Positions 1 to 8,639 of a DNA stretch of 41,489 nt are shown here, piece after piece (the stretch's first letter is position 1; the number at the start of each line of letters is the position of its first letter). Origin of the DNA: Thermodesulfobacterium hveragerdense DSM 12571 (GTDB lineage: Bacteria; Desulfobacterota; Thermodesulfobacteria; Thermodesulfobacteriales; Thermodesulfobacteriaceae); assembly GCF_000423845.1 (NCBI RefSeq), contig NZ_AUIT01000015.1, forward strand, positions 1 through 41,489, read 5' to 3'. The notes beneath the pieces are model-generated. The model made no database searches. It was given only the letters and a program-made list of their open reading frames with translations, and was not told the DNA's origin. A program made the position numbers and the translations under genes.

Positions 1-305
1 ATATAAAGGGACTTTTGAAAAAGAAGGAGCATTATTTTGTTTATAAGAAATATCCTGAGGGGGTGAGGAGGTATATATACACGACGAATGTGGTTGAGAA
101 TATAAATAGCAGGATAGAGCTGATAAGGGTAAATACAGGGGGATATTTTCAATCAATCAAGACAGCAGAGGTTGCGATATACATAACAGTAAGTCGGATT
201 CAGAAAACGAGATGGCAAAAACCACTTCCTTTAATTAAGTCTGCTTTATACGAATTGAGGCAAATGTTTGTAAAGAGATTTTATAAGGAGACACAATTCT
301 CTTGA
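1..305 (+). CDS. IS256/Mutator-family transposase, C-terminal part (cut by window edge)
   Basis: The reading frame is open to the left edge, so only the last ~100 residues of a transposase are present. It shows the Mutator/IS256 C-terminal signature: a YPEGVRRYIYTTNVVENIN block, where the usual form is YPE..R..IYTTNaIE.lN, followed by a conserved Trp (TRWQKP) in the terminal helix. In this family a DDE catalytic core moves the element by cut-and-paste or copy-out. The catalytic residues lie upstream of the window, so integrity cannot be judged. The stop at 303-305 sits inside a short inverted pair, GACAC (290-294) and GTGTC (309-313), which resembles IS256-family right ends. A complete element or a decayed copy are both possible. 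Confidence 0.85.
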   Translation, partial: IKGLLKKKEHYFVYKKYPEGVRRYIYTTNVVENINSRIELIRVNTGGYFQSIKTAEVAIYITVSRIQKTRWQKPLPLIKSALYELRQMFVKRFYKETQFS

Positions 306-313
306 CAAGTGTC
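288..313. mobile_element. putative right end of the IS256-family element
   Basis: The last transposase codons and the bases just after them contain GACAC and GTGTC arms separated by 14 bases, around a TTGACA core. IS256-family right ends commonly show an ACACA...TTGACA arrangement immediately after the transposase stop. The left end is outside the window, so the inverted repeats cannot be paired and the exact boundary is uncertain by several bases. No target duplication can be checked. Confidence 0.4.
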
Positions 314-342
314 ATTTCCTCTTCTAAGGCCTTTTTATCCAT
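309..342 (-). pseudogene. 5' stub of a leftward gene apparently interrupted by the IS element
   Basis: On the minus strand a textbook Shine-Dalgarno GGAGG (352-348) lies 5 bases before an ATG at 342. The first codons read MDKKALEEEMT, then the frame runs into the IS end. Nothing recognisable follows, because the continuing frame is only the antisense of the transposase. The simplest reading is that the element landed about ten codons into a gene whose remainder is left of the window. The product cannot be identified from eleven residues. A chance ATG is the alternative, but the strong ribosome site and the lysine/glutamate-rich start argue for a real gene start. Confidence 0.4.
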
Positions 343-497
343 ACTTGCCTCCGATTGTAAGGCTTGTTTATTTTATGTATAAAATATTTTAAAAACATTG
401 GTTTTAAAATCAATAGGAATAACCCGGAAAATTCAAAATACAGGCTTAACCCGTATAGCCTTTCGATTAAGTAAAAGTTGGGGCGGTTTAAAAAGGT

Positions 498-525
498 TTG
501 ACAAAAGGTTTAATGAGTTTAAAGT
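498..525 (+). promoter_or_regulatory. candidate sigma-70 promoter for the thioesterase gene
   Basis: A perfect -35 TTGACA (498-503) is followed after 16 bases by TAAAGT (520-525), which matches four of six -10 positions. It lies about 57 bases before the ATG at 583. The rest of 343-582 is AT-rich, and I see no other gene in it. Confidence 0.4.
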
Positions 526-582
526 TAGGGAAGAAGGGGGTTGTTAGTAGAGTAAAAATTCAACAAAATAGAGGGTAAAAAG

Positions 583-1032
583 ATGGAAGCTTCAAGAAAA
601 GAACAGGTATGGAACATCGCCAAGTTTATGAGAGACCATGATAAGGTTGCCGTTTGGTTAGGGGTAGATTTGATTGAGGTAGACCTTGGGTATGCGTTAA
701 TAGGAATGAAGGTTAGAGAAGACATGCTTAATGCAGCTGGAGTGTGTCAGGGTGGGGCTATTTTTTCTTTGGCAGATTTTGCTTTTGCCGTTGCTTCAAA
801 TTCTCACGGAAAGTTAGCTTTAGCTATTTCTTCTTCCATCTATTTTTCCTCTGCTGCTAAGTTAGGAGAGTATCTTTATGCTGAGGCTAAGGAAAGAAGT
901 CTTACTAAAAGGACAGGACTTTATGAGGTAAAGGTTTTTGAGAAAGAAACAGGGAGGTTGGTTGCGCTTTTTGCCGGGCAGGTTTATCGGAAAGAGATGG
1001 ACTTAAGGGGTTTAATATCTGAAAAAATGTAG
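583..1032 (+). CDS. PaaI-family hotdog acyl-CoA thioesterase
   Basis: This 149-residue protein has the hotdog-fold layout of the PaaI group. A helix-strand N-terminus ends in LGVDLIEVDLGYALIGMKV. It is followed by the family's active-site stretch with asparagine, glycine and aspartate (LNAAGVCQGGAIFSLADFAFAVA), and then by later strands (SSSIYFSSAAKLGEYLYAEA). PaaI enzymes hydrolyse aryl- or acyl-CoA thioesters in the cytoplasm, often rescuing CoA from dead-end intermediates. The physiological substrate cannot be told from sequence, and no phenylacetate genes are nearby. A GAGGG ribosome site precedes the ATG. The gene stops only 16 bases before the SRP RNA. Confidence 0.85.
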   Translation: MEASRKEQVWNIAKFMRDHDKVAVWLGVDLIEVDLGYALIGMKVREDMLNAAGVCQGGAIFSLADFAFAVASNSHGKLALAISSSIYFSSAAKLGEYLYAEAKERSLTKRTGLYEVKVFEKETGRLVALFAGQVYRKEMDLRGLISEKM

Positions 1033-1038
1033 TATATT
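1033..1038 (+). promoter_or_regulatory. candidate -10 element for the SRP RNA
   Basis: TATATT lies directly after the thioesterase stop codon, 9 bases before the start of the SRP RNA stem. That is a suitable distance for transcription to begin at about 1045-1048. The hexamer 17 bases upstream (TTTAAT) is a poor -35, so the call rests mainly on position. Confidence 0.3.
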
Positions 1039-1047
1039 TTAAACTAA

Positions 1048-1147
1048 GGCTATTGGGGCCTGTGCAACGGATCCTGGTGAACCCCGCCAGGCCCGAAAGG
1101 GAGCAACGGTAGCCAGGCTCTCCGGGTGCCGCAGGTACCCAATAGCC
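1048..1147 (+). ncRNA. ffs: 4.5S signal recognition particle RNA
   Basis: The ends pair perfectly: GGCTATTGGG (1048-1057) with CCCAATAGCC (1138-1147). The apex carries the conserved SRP domain IV elements, with a CCCGAAAGGG tetraloop hairpin (GNRA loop, 1092-1101) followed by AGCAACGG of the asymmetric internal loop that binds Ffh. At about 100 nt with no Alu domain, it is the short 4.5S type. It works with Ffh and FtsY to target nascent membrane and secreted proteins. It is followed by a T-run and then by a tRNA. Confidence 0.92.
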
Positions 1148-1156
1148 CCTTTTTTG
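1138..1156 (+). terminator. terminator at the 3' end of the SRP RNA
   Basis: The closing strand of the SRP RNA helix is immediately followed by CCTTTTTT. The long terminal helix plus T-run can act as an intrinsic terminator. Some read-through to the tRNA 20 bases downstream is possible, since no clear promoter is visible between them. Confidence 0.5.
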
Positions 1157-1167
1157 AGTTAAAATCA

Positions 1168-1260
1168 GGAGGCGTGAGGGGGCTGGTGCCTCTCCCGGGC
1201 TTCAAACCCGGTGCACCCCCAAAAGGGGTGGGTGGGTTCAATTCCCATACGCCTCCGCCA
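1168..1260 (+). tRNA. selC: tRNA-Sec (selenocysteine, anticodon UCA)
   Basis: The 93-nt gene folds with an 8-bp acceptor stem, GGAGGCGT (1168-1175) with ACGCCTCC (1249-1256). It then has a discriminator G and an encoded CCA. The anticodon stem CCGGG/CCCGG encloses the loop CTTCAAA with anticodon TCA at 1202-1204, which reads UGA. A long variable arm (CACCCC/GGGGTG) precedes the T arm. The long acceptor, long variable arm and UCA anticodon together are diagnostic of bacterial tRNA-Sec. SerRS charges it with serine, and SelA converts this to selenocysteine. The host should therefore have SelA, SelB, SelD and at least one selenoprotein. I found no selenoprotein in this window. Confidence 0.96.
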
Positions 1261-1280
1261 AAAAACCTTTATAAAATAAA

Positions 1281-2717
1281 ATGTCCTTTTTCTTTAAGAC
1301 AAAACTGCATCTTCTAATTTTATTTTTAATTTTTCTTCTGGTGTTTCCTTCACAGACAGTTCGAGCCATTATTTCTTTGGAAGAGGAAGAAAAAATCAGT
1401 AAAGACGTTTTGGCTGAGCTTGTCAAAGAAGTCGAGTTTATAGATGATTTAGAGTTAAACCTATATATCAACACCATAGGAGAGGTTCTTAAAAAACAGG
1501 GCTTAACCTTTTCTCCGTTTGAATTCAAGTTTTTTTTGATTAATGAGCCCAGTTTTAATGCTTTTTCTGTGCCTGGAGGATATATTTTTATTAACTCTGG
1601 TATTTTTAACAGTATCGAGTTTGAAGACGAACTTGCCGGGATTATGGCACACGAAATGGCCCATAACCTATGTCGCCACATTGCAAGAAGGATAGAAGAT
1701 ATAAAAAAGATGCAGGTATTGGTTACGGCAGCCACGTTAGCAGGCCTGCTTCTTGGTGGTGAAAAAGCTGCAGCTCTAAACATAGCCTCAGCGGCTATCG
1801 CTCAAACCAAACTTCTTGCCTATAGTCGGGCTGACGAAGAGGAGGCTGATAGAACAGGTTTTCACATCATAACCAAAGCTAACTATAACCCTTGGGGTAT
1901 GGCAACGGTTATGGAAAGACTTTCTAAACAAGGTAATTTAGCCATAGAGCTTGAGTATAAATATCTTTTAACCCATCCGTTACCTCAAGAAAGGGTGGCC
2001 TATCTTATCAGCCTTGCTGAGAGGTATACCTCTGATCGATCTCCGAGGTCTTTGGTTGCCCAAGATCCAGATTATTTTAAAAGACTGGTTATCAGAGCTC
2101 AGGTCCTTTCTAAAAAGAAAGATCTGGCATCTTGGATAACCAACCTGAGGGCAGTCCTCAAAGAAAAGAACGACCCTTGGATAAGATACACCTTAGCTTT
2201 AGCGCTAAAGGAACAAAGGTATTTTAAAGAGGCCCTGGTTGAGCTGGTTAAGGCCCTGCAGGAGCTTCCTTTTAAAACCTATTTTCTCTTAGACTTAGCC
2301 GAAATATATTTAGCCTCAGGAGAACCTGAGCAAGCCTTAAAGATTTTAAACCAAATCTCTCCTTCTACCTCTTCTAAACCATATGAAGGGATATATCTTG
2401 CAAAATTAGAGTATCTTAGGGCTTTAGCCTTAACAGAAACAGGGGAGCCTCAACAGGCTTATGGCATTATGCAAAAACTTTTAAACCTGCAGGCTCTTAG
2501 TTATGACCCATACTTTTTTTATAACTTGGGTAAGGTTGCCTCTCAACTTAACAAGATGGGTGAGGCCCATTTTTATTTTGGTAAACATTACCAGCTTAAA
2601 GGAGATCTAAAGCCAGCCATTTATCACTACGAAAAAGCCCTTTCTTTTTTACCTAAAACAGATAAAATGTATTTAGAGGCTGAAAAAAACATAGCTCAAA
2701 TAAAAAACAAAAAGTAA
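1281..2717 (+). CDS. BepA-like periplasmic M48 metalloprotease with TPR domain
   Basis: This 478-residue protein matches the length and plan of BepA/YfgC, about 487 residues in E. coli. A hydrophobic signal peptide covers residues ~5-29. The M48 protease domain carries the zinc motif HEMAH at 124-128 and a downstream glutamate in the SRADEEEAD stretch near 190. Tetratricopeptide-like helices follow from ~270 to the end. BepA degrades or helps fold stalled outer-membrane proteins in the periplasm. The ATG lies 20 bases after the CCA end of tRNA-Sec with no clear Shine-Dalgarno. The signal peptide nevertheless requires this start, so the leader probably begins at the processed tRNA 3' end. The gene is followed closely by two small uncharacterised genes on the same strand. 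Confidence 0.88.
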   Translation: MSFFFKTKLHLLILFLIFLLVFPSQTVRAIISLEEEEKISKDVLAELVKEVEFIDDLELNLYINTIGEVLKKQGLTFSPFEFKFFLINEPSFNAFSVPGGYIFINSGIFNSIEFEDELAGIMAHEMAHNLCRHIARRIEDIKKMQVLVTAATLAGLLLGGEKAAALNIASAAIAQTKLLAYSRADEEEADRTGFHIITKANYNPWGMATVMERLSKQGNLAIELEYKYLLTHPLPQERVAYLISLAERYTSDRSPRSLVAQDPDYFKRLVIRAQVLSKKKDLASWITNLRAVLKEKNDPWIRYTLALALKEQRYFKEALVELVKALQELPFKTYFLLDLAEIYLASGEPEQALKILNQISPSTSSKPYEGIYLAKLEYLRALALTETGEPQQAYGIMQKLLNLQALSYDPYFFYNLGKVASQLNKMGEAHFYFGKHYQLKGDLKPAIYHYEKALSFLPKTDKMYLEAEKNIAQIKNKK

Positions 2718-2728
2718 GAGGGTGGTTG

Positions 2729-2998
2729 ATGGCAGAAAATTTGTCTTCTATCAGAAAGCACAGTATCAAGATTAAAAAGCCGTTTAAGATCTTATACAGG
2801 GAAAAAATAGTCTGCCCTAACTATCAAAACAGTGAAGATTTCTATGAGGTGATTGAAAATGCAACCATCTTTGTCTATTACCTGCAAAACGAAGACGGGA
2901 GTTTAGAGGCGATAGAAGAAGAAATTGAGGTGTTAGGCCCGGTTAAGTTTTTCTGTGCTAACTGTAATACCGAACTTACTCAATTGAGAAATAAATAA
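2729..2998 (+). CDS. small uncharacterised protein with degenerate zinc ribbon
   Basis: I do not recognise a named family. The 89-residue product has a basic N-terminus (SIRKHSIKIKKP), then VCPNYQNSEDFYEV, an acidic middle (EDGSLEAIEEEIEV) and a C-terminal CANC knuckle. The pattern looks like a two-knuckle zinc ribbon whose first CxxC has lost its second cysteine (CPNY). The ATG at 2729 is preferred over a TTG one codon earlier, because AGAGGGTGG is then correctly spaced. It begins 11 bases after the M48 protease stop and ends 5 bases before the ATP-grasp gene, so the three are probably co-transcribed. Function unknown. Confidence 0.7.
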   Translation: MAENLSSIRKHSIKIKKPFKILYREKIVCPNYQNSEDFYEVIENATIFVYYLQNEDGSLEAIEEEIEVLGPVKFFCANCNTELTQLRNK

Positions 2999-3003
2999 AA
3001 TTT

Positions 3004-3804
3004 ATGCGTCCCTACTATATCATTTTAAGCTCTCAAGCCTTTAGAAAACATTTTTCTGAACTAAAAGAAGGAGACCTTGTGGGGATAAGACTACCGTTAA
3101 AAAAGGAAGAACATGGTCTTATCGTAGACCTTATATACCGAAAAGTAGAGGCTTTTCCTTCTTTTTTAAGCCAGCTTTTATGCAGTTCTAAAACCCTTCA
3201 GGCTGAGGTTTTAAGAGAGTTCATGCCACCCTTTACTTTTGTAATCAGGGATAAAACTTCTCTTCTTGCCAGCTTAGCTAAACTTTCTCGCGAGGAAGGA
3301 TTTACCAAGTTTGTCACCAAAGAGGATCAGGCAAACTGCGGTTTAGGGGTAAAACTGTGGAATTCTTTGGAAGAAATTTTTAACGTAGCAGGCACTCAGG
3401 TTTTACCTTTCCCTTTTGTGTTACAACCCTTTTTTCCTAACATCCGGGACATCCGGGTTATTGTTTTAGGGAATCTTTACGTAGAAGCCTATGAAAGAAA
3501 GAATGAACTTAATTTTAGAAAAAACATTTTTTGGGGAGGTATTGCAGTCCCTTATCAACTTTCTGATGATGAGCTCTCCTTTTGTCAAAAAGTAATGGAA
3601 AGAGGAAAATTCCCGTACGCTCACCTTGATCTTATTTATATATACGGAGAGGGACCTTATCTTTCAGAGATCAACCTTAAAGGTGGAATTAAAGGAGCTA
3701 AGGTTTCTACGGAGGAATATAACAAAATCATCGACACCATCCATCAAGAATTTTATAAAAACTGGGAAAAAACCTATAATCCGGTTCTTTACCTTATGCC
3801 TTAG
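3004..3804 (+). CDS. RimK-like ATP-grasp domain protein
   Basis: The 266-residue product has the ATP-grasp C-terminal pattern. VLQPFFPNIRDIRVIVLGN carries the conserved acidic/Arg strand. It is followed by AYERKN, RKNIFWGG and finally DLIYIYGEGPYLSEINLKGG, where Glu and Asn coordinate magnesium as in RimK and glutathione-synthetase-like ligases. Such enzymes join a carboxylate to an amine through an acyl-phosphate, or remodel peptides. The substrate is unknown. The gene starts 5 bases after the zinc-ribbon-like small protein and converges with rpe 16 bases downstream. The conserved adjacent small protein is a possible partner, but that is inference. Confidence 0.7.
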   Translation: MRPYYIILSSQAFRKHFSELKEGDLVGIRLPLKKEEHGLIVDLIYRKVEAFPSFLSQLLCSSKTLQAEVLREFMPPFTFVIRDKTSLLASLAKLSREEGFTKFVTKEDQANCGLGVKLWNSLEEIFNVAGTQVLPFPFVLQPFFPNIRDIRVIVLGNLYVEAYERKNELNFRKNIFWGGIAVPYQLSDDELSFCQKVMERGKFPYAHLDLIYIYGEGPYLSEINLKGGIKGAKVSTEEYNKIIDTIHQEFYKNWEKTYNPVLYLMP

Positions 3805-3820
3805 GGCCTCATAAAAATCT

Positions 3821-4477
3821 CTATTTAGAGAGCTCAGTTCTAAGGGTTTTCATAAAGCTTTTATAGTCTTTAGCTCCAAAAAAGGCTGACCCCATGACTA
3901 AGATATCTGCCCCGGCGTTAGCTATCTCTTTTGCGTTTTCAAGCTTTACTCCTCCGTCAACCTCTAACAGGGTATTTATTCCCTTTTCTTTTATCAGAGT
4001 TTTGGCTTTTTTAATTTTTTCCAGGCAAAAGGGAATAAACTTTTGCCCTCCAAAACCTGGGTTTACCGACATTATAAGAAGTAGGTCTAAATCTTCTAAA
4101 ATGTCTTCTATCAGAGAAAGAGGGGTTGCAGGGTTTAGGGCTACTCCAGCTTTAGCCCCTGCCTCTTTAATCTGCCATACCGTGCGATGAAGGTGTATGG
4201 AGGCCTCAACATGAACTACCAGATAGTCTGCCCCAGCTTTTATAAAATCACTAACATAGCGTTCAGGAGACACGATCATCAAGTGTACGTCAAGAGGAAG
4301 GTTGGTGGAGGTTTTTACAGCCTCTACTACCAGGGGGCCTATGGTAATGTTTGGCACAAATTGACCATCCATAACATCTACATGGATAAGGTCTGCCCCT
4401 GCCTCTTCTGCCAGTTTTACCTCTTCTCCCAGTCTTTTAAAATCTGCCGACAAGATAGAAGGCGCTATTAAAACCAT
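3821..4477 (-). CDS. rpe: ribulose-phosphate 3-epimerase
   Basis: This 218-residue TIM-barrel enzyme interconverts ribulose 5-phosphate and xylulose 5-phosphate in the pentose phosphate pathway. Family motifs are intact. [10 protein letters not shown] is at the N-terminus, [14 protein letters not shown] and DVHLMI carry catalytic Asp and metal-binding His, [12 protein letters not shown] follows, and the phosphate-binding LEVDGG and [12 protein letters not shown] are near the end. Length is typical. A GGAGG ribosome site precedes the ATG. It follows the glycosyltransferase gene by 13 bases on the same strand, so the two are almost certainly co-transcribed. Confidence 0.95.
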   Translation of the reverse strand: MVLIAPSILSADFKRLGEEVKLAEEAGADLIHVDVMDGQFVPNITIGPLVVEAVKTSTNLPLDVHLMIVSPERYVSDFIKAGADYLVVHVEASIHLHRTVWQIKEAGAKAGVALNPATPLSLIEDILEDLDLLLIMSVNPGFGGQKFIPFCLEKIKKAKTLIKEKGINTLLEVDGGVKLENAKEIANAGADILVMGSAFFGAKDYKSFMKTLRTELSK

Positions 4478-4490
4478 ATTTCCTCCGGTG

Positions 4491-6236
4491 CTACAGAGTT
4501 TTTAGATTTTCTAATAAAAACTCCTTTACTACTCTTTCCCAGCTGAGTTTATTTTTGTATTCTTCGGCTTTTTTGGCAAGGTTTTCTCTTTCTTGCCGGT
4601 TTTTAGGTATTTTACCAAAAATTTCCTCTGCTTTGCTTGCCAAAACAAATTCTTCTAACCCAATTCTTTGTTCAGCAGTCAAGTTTTTTAGTCTGGATAA
4701 ACTGAATTTTTCACCTGCTGAAATAAAATCAATTCCATAAAAGGGTTTGAAATCTTTTTCAAAGTTTTTTTCAAGAAAGAAATATACCCCACAGGAGGTA
4801 GAAGGCACAGCAAGGCCACCAAAAGGAAGTACCTCGATGTGGGCTATACCAAAAGGTTCATAGATAGACATTCCCAGCTCAAGGTCAGAGGCAAGCCTTA
4901 AGTCTATGGTTTCTAAATCCTCTTTTTCCATAAAGGGACATTTATAGTTAGAAAAGCCTACTTGGTTGATAAAAAGAGCTTTTAAGTTTTTAGAGGTTTT
5001 GTTAAAAGTTTCTACCCAGCGGTAAACCTCTATTTCATATCCGATAAGGTCAGGCCATCCTTCTCTATGTTCAAACGGCCAGGGATATGACTTTACCATT
5101 TTTTCTACTTCATGAAGAGGCCTCCCCTGAGCTACTAAAGAAGAAAGTAAGATGTAAACTCCCTTAAACTTGTTTTTAACAAAAAGTTCGTCTAAGTAGT
5201 TCAAAAGGACAAGGTCTCTCCAGATACCTTTACTCTTAACTAAACGACAAACATGGGTAATCAAAAGGTCTGGGACAAAACCATAATAACAACTCAGCCA
5301 TTTACCTATCTTCTCTTTAGATATCTCTTTTCTGTCGAAATCTATATGGTCTGACGAAACCCCGTTGTAAACCAATTTTACCTTTTTCTTTTCTGTGCTT
5401 GGACATAGAAAAAGATATTCTTCTACCACCCAATCACCAACCGCAAACACAGAGTCAACCCTTTGTGCAAGCTTAACCAGAGGGGTTCTATACCAGTCAT
5501 CTTGAGGCCCAAAGACATTTTCTAAAGAAAGATTTTCCTCTTTAGCTTTTTTAAGGATGTTATAAAAACTTATGTCTCCACCACCTAAGTTTTCTACTAA
5601 CCTTCTTACCGGTGCTACCTCATGAGCATAAAAAATCCTTTTGTGTTTTTGAGGATGATAATTGGGATGAAGTCCTAAACTTAGCAGGGCTGGCATACCC
5701 ATGTATTCATGCCCAAAAAACACAAATTCCTTAGCGGATGGAAAAAGAAGGTTTATTAAATCTAAAAAAGGTAGCCCAATCCTAAAATACTGTTCATAAT
5801 CCCAGTCTGCTTCATAACGGTCTGAAGCCAAACCAAATTTTTCCCAGAAAAGATACTTATAAAAGTTGAGAACCTCTTTTTTTATATGGTTTATATCTAC
5901 AAGAAGTATGTCTACGGTGGCTTTATTTTTAGGGTTTAGCTCATTAACCACCCTCCTCTTCCCATAAACCACATCTATGTTATATTTTTCCAAAATAGGA
6001 TTAAAGTGTATTCCAAAATGTCCTGTATCGTAGTTATCTTTGCTACTATAAAAAACTATTCCATCTTTTCCCAAACGGCTGCTTGGAGAACCCAGATATT
6101 CGAAAAGTGGACCGTAAAGAAGGGTTTTATCAAAGTATGAGAGGTAGGAAGGAGAGGTGCACAGGTTGTTTATCACCTCTCCTATCCCTCCTATTTTATA
6201 TAAGGCTTCATGGGTTATGTGAACAGCTACCCGCAT
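4491..6236 (-). CDS. glycogen/starch-synthase-like GT-B glycosyltransferase
   Basis: The protein of about 581 residues looks like a GT-B glycosyltransferase of the glycogen-synthase type. The N-terminus [20 protein letters not shown] parallels the KxGGLGDV sugar-nucleotide loop of GT5/GT3 enzymes. The C-terminal half has [27 protein letters not shown], the donor-binding Glu region of retaining GT-B enzymes. The insertions between them are not typical of bacterial GlgA, so donor and acceptor are uncertain. The ATG at 6236 is preferred to an upstream TTG at 6239. There is no strong ribosome site. It lies 31 bases after metE and 13 bases before rpe, with no visible terminator between. Confidence 0.7.
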   Translation of the reverse strand: MRVAVHITHEALYKIGGIGEVINNLCTSPSYLSYFDKTLLYGPLFEYLGSPSSRLGKDGIVFYSSKDNYDTGHFGIHFNPILEKYNIDVVYGKRRVVNELNPKNKATVDILLVDINHIKKEVLNFYKYLFWEKFGLASDRYEADWDYEQYFRIGLPFLDLINLLFPSAKEFVFFGHEYMGMPALLSLGLHPNYHPQKHKRIFYAHEVAPVRRLVENLGGGDISFYNILKKAKEENLSLENVFGPQDDWYRTPLVKLAQRVDSVFAVGDWVVEEYLFLCPSTEKKKVKLVYNGVSSDHIDFDRKEISKEKIGKWLSCYYGFVPDLLITHVCRLVKSKGIWRDLVLLNYLDELFVKNKFKGVYILLSSLVAQGRPLHEVEKMVKSYPWPFEHREGWPDLIGYEIEVYRWVETFNKTSKNLKALFINQVGFSNYKCPFMEKEDLETIDLRLASDLELGMSIYEPFGIAHIEVLPFGGLAVPSTSCGVYFFLEKNFEKDFKPFYGIDFISAGEKFSLSRLKNLTAEQRIGLEEFVLASKAEEIFGKIPKNRQERENLAKKAEEYKNKLSWERVVKEFLLENLKTL

Positions 6237-6267
6237 CAACTTTTAGCATACCACAAAAACCCTAAAA

Positions 6268-8523
6268 TTAAACTTCTTGTCTTAGTTCTTGAGCTACCTC
6301 TGCCATGTTTTTAAGGGCAGGTATTACCTCTTCCCATTTTCTGGTCTTTAAACCACAGTCTGGGTTTATCCATAAGAGTTCTTTGGGAAGGATTTTTAAG
6401 GCTCTTTTGACGATTGTTTTCATTTCTTCTTTATCTGGTATGGCTGGAGAATGGATGTCATAAACTCCAAGGCCTACTTGTCTATCCCACCCTGAGAAGG
6501 TTTCAAAGGCTTCGATGATTTCTCCTTTGCTTCTTGAGGCTTCTATAGAAATGACGTCAAAATCCATTGCAGCGATGTAGGAGATGATTTCGTTAAACTC
6601 TGAATAGCACATATGGGTATGGATTTGAGTTTCTGGAAGGGCCTTAGCACACAGTCTAAAAGCCTTTACCGCCCAGTTAAAGTAGGTATCCCACTCCTTT
6701 CTTTTAATAGGAGCACCTTCTCTAAAGGCTGGTTCGTCTATCTGGATAATTTTAATCCCAGCCTTTTCTAAGTCTTTAACCTCATCAAGCAAAGCAAGGG
6801 CTATTTGATAGGCTATCTGTTCTTTCGGTAGGTCTTCGCGGTAGTAACTCCAGTTTAGGATGGTAACCGGACCAGTAAGCATTCCTTTTACTGGTTTTTG
6901 GGTAAGGCTTTGAGCATAGGTAATTTCTTCTAAAGTCATAGGCGCTTTTCTCCATACATCTCCATAGATGATAGGAGGACGATAAACCCTTGACCCATAT
7001 GAAAGTACCCATCCTTGCTTGGTAGTAACGATACCTTCTAATTTTTGGGCAAAAAATTCTACCATGTCAGTTCTTTCAAACTCTCCATGGACCAAAACAT
7101 CAAGCCCAAGCGCTTCCTGTAGTTTAATAACCTCGACTATTTTTTGCCGGATAAAATCTTTATACTCATCGAGGCTTATTTCTCCTTTGTTAAACTTAGC
7201 ACGCATCCCCCTTACCTCTTCTGTTTGTGGGAAAGACCCTATGGTAGTTGTAGGGAAAATAGGAAGGTTAAGGCTTTGTTGTTGGAGTTTTATCCTTTCC
7301 TGATAGGGAAGGTCTCGGGTAAAGTCTTGTTCTGTAAGATTAGAAATCCTGGCTTTTACCTCCTCGTTTTGACCAAAAGAGACCTGTAGTTTGTCTTTAA
7401 AGTCAGCTATCAAATCTAAGGCCCCTAAGTCTCCTTCTAAACCTTTTTTTAAAAGGTTTAACTCTGTTAATTTTTCTTCAGCAAAGGCAAGTTTATTCTT
7501 AAGTTCTATAGGTAGGTGGTCTTCTCCTTCTAAAGAAACCGGAAGATGAAACAGCGGACAAGAGTTGGTTATCACTAAATTTTGATTGATCTTCAAGAGA
7601 AATCCTATTTCTCTAAGTTTAGCTTCTAAATTAGCCCTCCACACCTGTCTTCCATTAATAATACCAGCTATAAGTACCTTGTCCTCTGGGAACCCAAGTT
7701 GTTTTAGGTTGTTAAAGTTTTCTGAATTAGACACCAGGTCCAATCCTAAACCTTTAACCGGTAAATCTATAAAAGCCTGGTAATCAGAAACACTGTCATA
7801 GTAGGTTAAAACCCAAAGGTCTGTAAAACCTGAAAGATTTTCGTAAACCTTTTTAACCAACTTCCATTCCCAAGGTTCTAAATCCATCACTAACGCAGGT
7901 TCCTCAATCAAAACTGCTTGGGGTTTAACCTCCTTAAGAGTCTTAAGGATTTCTTGATAAACCGGGACAAGACTTTCTAAAATTTCTTCAAAAACTTTAG
8001 GATTGGTGATTTTTTCTACGGTTATCCCTTCTGAAGAAGTTTTAATCAGTTTGGCTAATTTTAGAAAGGTAAAGGGACCTACTAACTTAGGAAGGGTGTT
8101 AATCCCAAAATTGTGATAAAAAAGAAAGTCTTTAAGCGGGAAGTTTTCAAAAAGGGAAAAAGCTTTGGTTTCTATCTCTGGGACAAAATAATGGTAGTTA
8201 GTGTTAAACCATTTGGTAAGCTCAAAGGCTTGTTTGCCTTTAGCCATTTTAAAATAAGTTTTTAGCCCCTGATAGGGTTGAAACCTACTTGGGATAGCAC
8301 CCACCATAATGGCAGTATCGAGGATAAAGTCGTATAGAGAAACTTCGTTTGAAGGGAAAAGGTCTACGTTTTTTTGATAGATTTTAGCTCTCTCTAATTT
8401 TAGGTCTTTAATCCCTTGATAAAAGGCTTCCTCTTCAAGGGCTCCTTTCCAAAAGTTTTCAAGCAATTGTTTAAATTCCCTTTTTTTTCCTAACTTGGGA
8501 AAACCATAGGCCAAAGTTTGCAT
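6268..8523 (-). CDS. metE: cobalamin-independent methionine synthase
   Basis: The enzyme transfers the methyl group of 5-methyltetrahydropteroyl-polyglutamate to homocysteine to make methionine without B12. At about 751 residues it has the usual two barrels. The C-terminal catalytic barrel starts at [16 protein letters not shown] and includes the zinc-ligand stretches HTHMCYSEF (His and Cys), [10 protein letters not shown], and [11 protein letters not shown] with the final Cys. The start at 8523 is chosen because AGGAGG (8536-8531) is 7 bases away. The ATG two codons earlier abuts the ribosome site. A cobalamin riboswitch lies in the leader, so expression should fall when B12 is plentiful and MetH can work. 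Confidence 0.97.
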   Translation of the reverse strand: MQTLAYGFPKLGKKREFKQLLENFWKGALEEEAFYQGIKDLKLERAKIYQKNVDLFPSNEVSLYDFILDTAIMVGAIPSRFQPYQGLKTYFKMAKGKQAFELTKWFNTNYHYFVPEIETKAFSLFENFPLKDFLFYHNFGINTLPKLVGPFTFLKLAKLIKTSSEGITVEKITNPKVFEEILESLVPVYQEILKTLKEVKPQAVLIEEPALVMDLEPWEWKLVKKVYENLSGFTDLWVLTYYDSVSDYQAFIDLPVKGLGLDLVSNSENFNNLKQLGFPEDKVLIAGIINGRQVWRANLEAKLREIGFLLKINQNLVITNSCPLFHLPVSLEGEDHLPIELKNKLAFAEEKLTELNLLKKGLEGDLGALDLIADFKDKLQVSFGQNEEVKARISNLTEQDFTRDLPYQERIKLQQQSLNLPIFPTTTIGSFPQTEEVRGMRAKFNKGEISLDEYKDFIRQKIVEVIKLQEALGLDVLVHGEFERTDMVEFFAQKLEGIVTTKQGWVLSYGSRVYRPPIIYGDVWRKAPMTLEEITYAQSLTQKPVKGMLTGPVTILNWSYYREDLPKEQIAYQIALALLDEVKDLEKAGIKIIQIDEPAFREGAPIKRKEWDTYFNWAVKAFRLCAKALPETQIHTHMCYSEFNEIISYIAAMDFDVISIEASRSKGEIIEAFETFSGWDRQVGLGVYDIHSPAIPDKEEMKTIVKRALKILPKELLWINPDCGLKTRKWEEVIPALKNMAEVAQELRQEV

Positions 8524-8530
8524 AATCATC

Positions 8531-8536
8531 CCTCCT
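8531..8536 (-). promoter_or_regulatory. metE ribosome binding site that fixes the start
   Basis: AGGAGG lies directly against an ATG at 8529, which would give no usable spacing. It is 7 bases from the in-frame ATG at 8523. The second ATG is therefore the likely initiation codon. Confidence 0.7.
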
Positions 8537-8639
8537 GCAATTTTGATGTTTAGAGATTTAAGAACCTCTGTTAGACAAAGATAAAAAGAGATAAAATGAT
8601 TTTAAGGTGGTGTTTTAGCCATAGGTATACCCCCCTCGA

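Noticed and set aside
1050-1317. Frames of about 63 codons on both strands rich in Pro and Gly
   Set aside because: They lie over the SRP RNA and tRNA-Sec; the structured RNAs account for the composition.
1238-1783. A 181-codon minus-strand frame
   Set aside because: It is antisense to the BepA-like protease and covers the tRNA end; no motif is recognisable.
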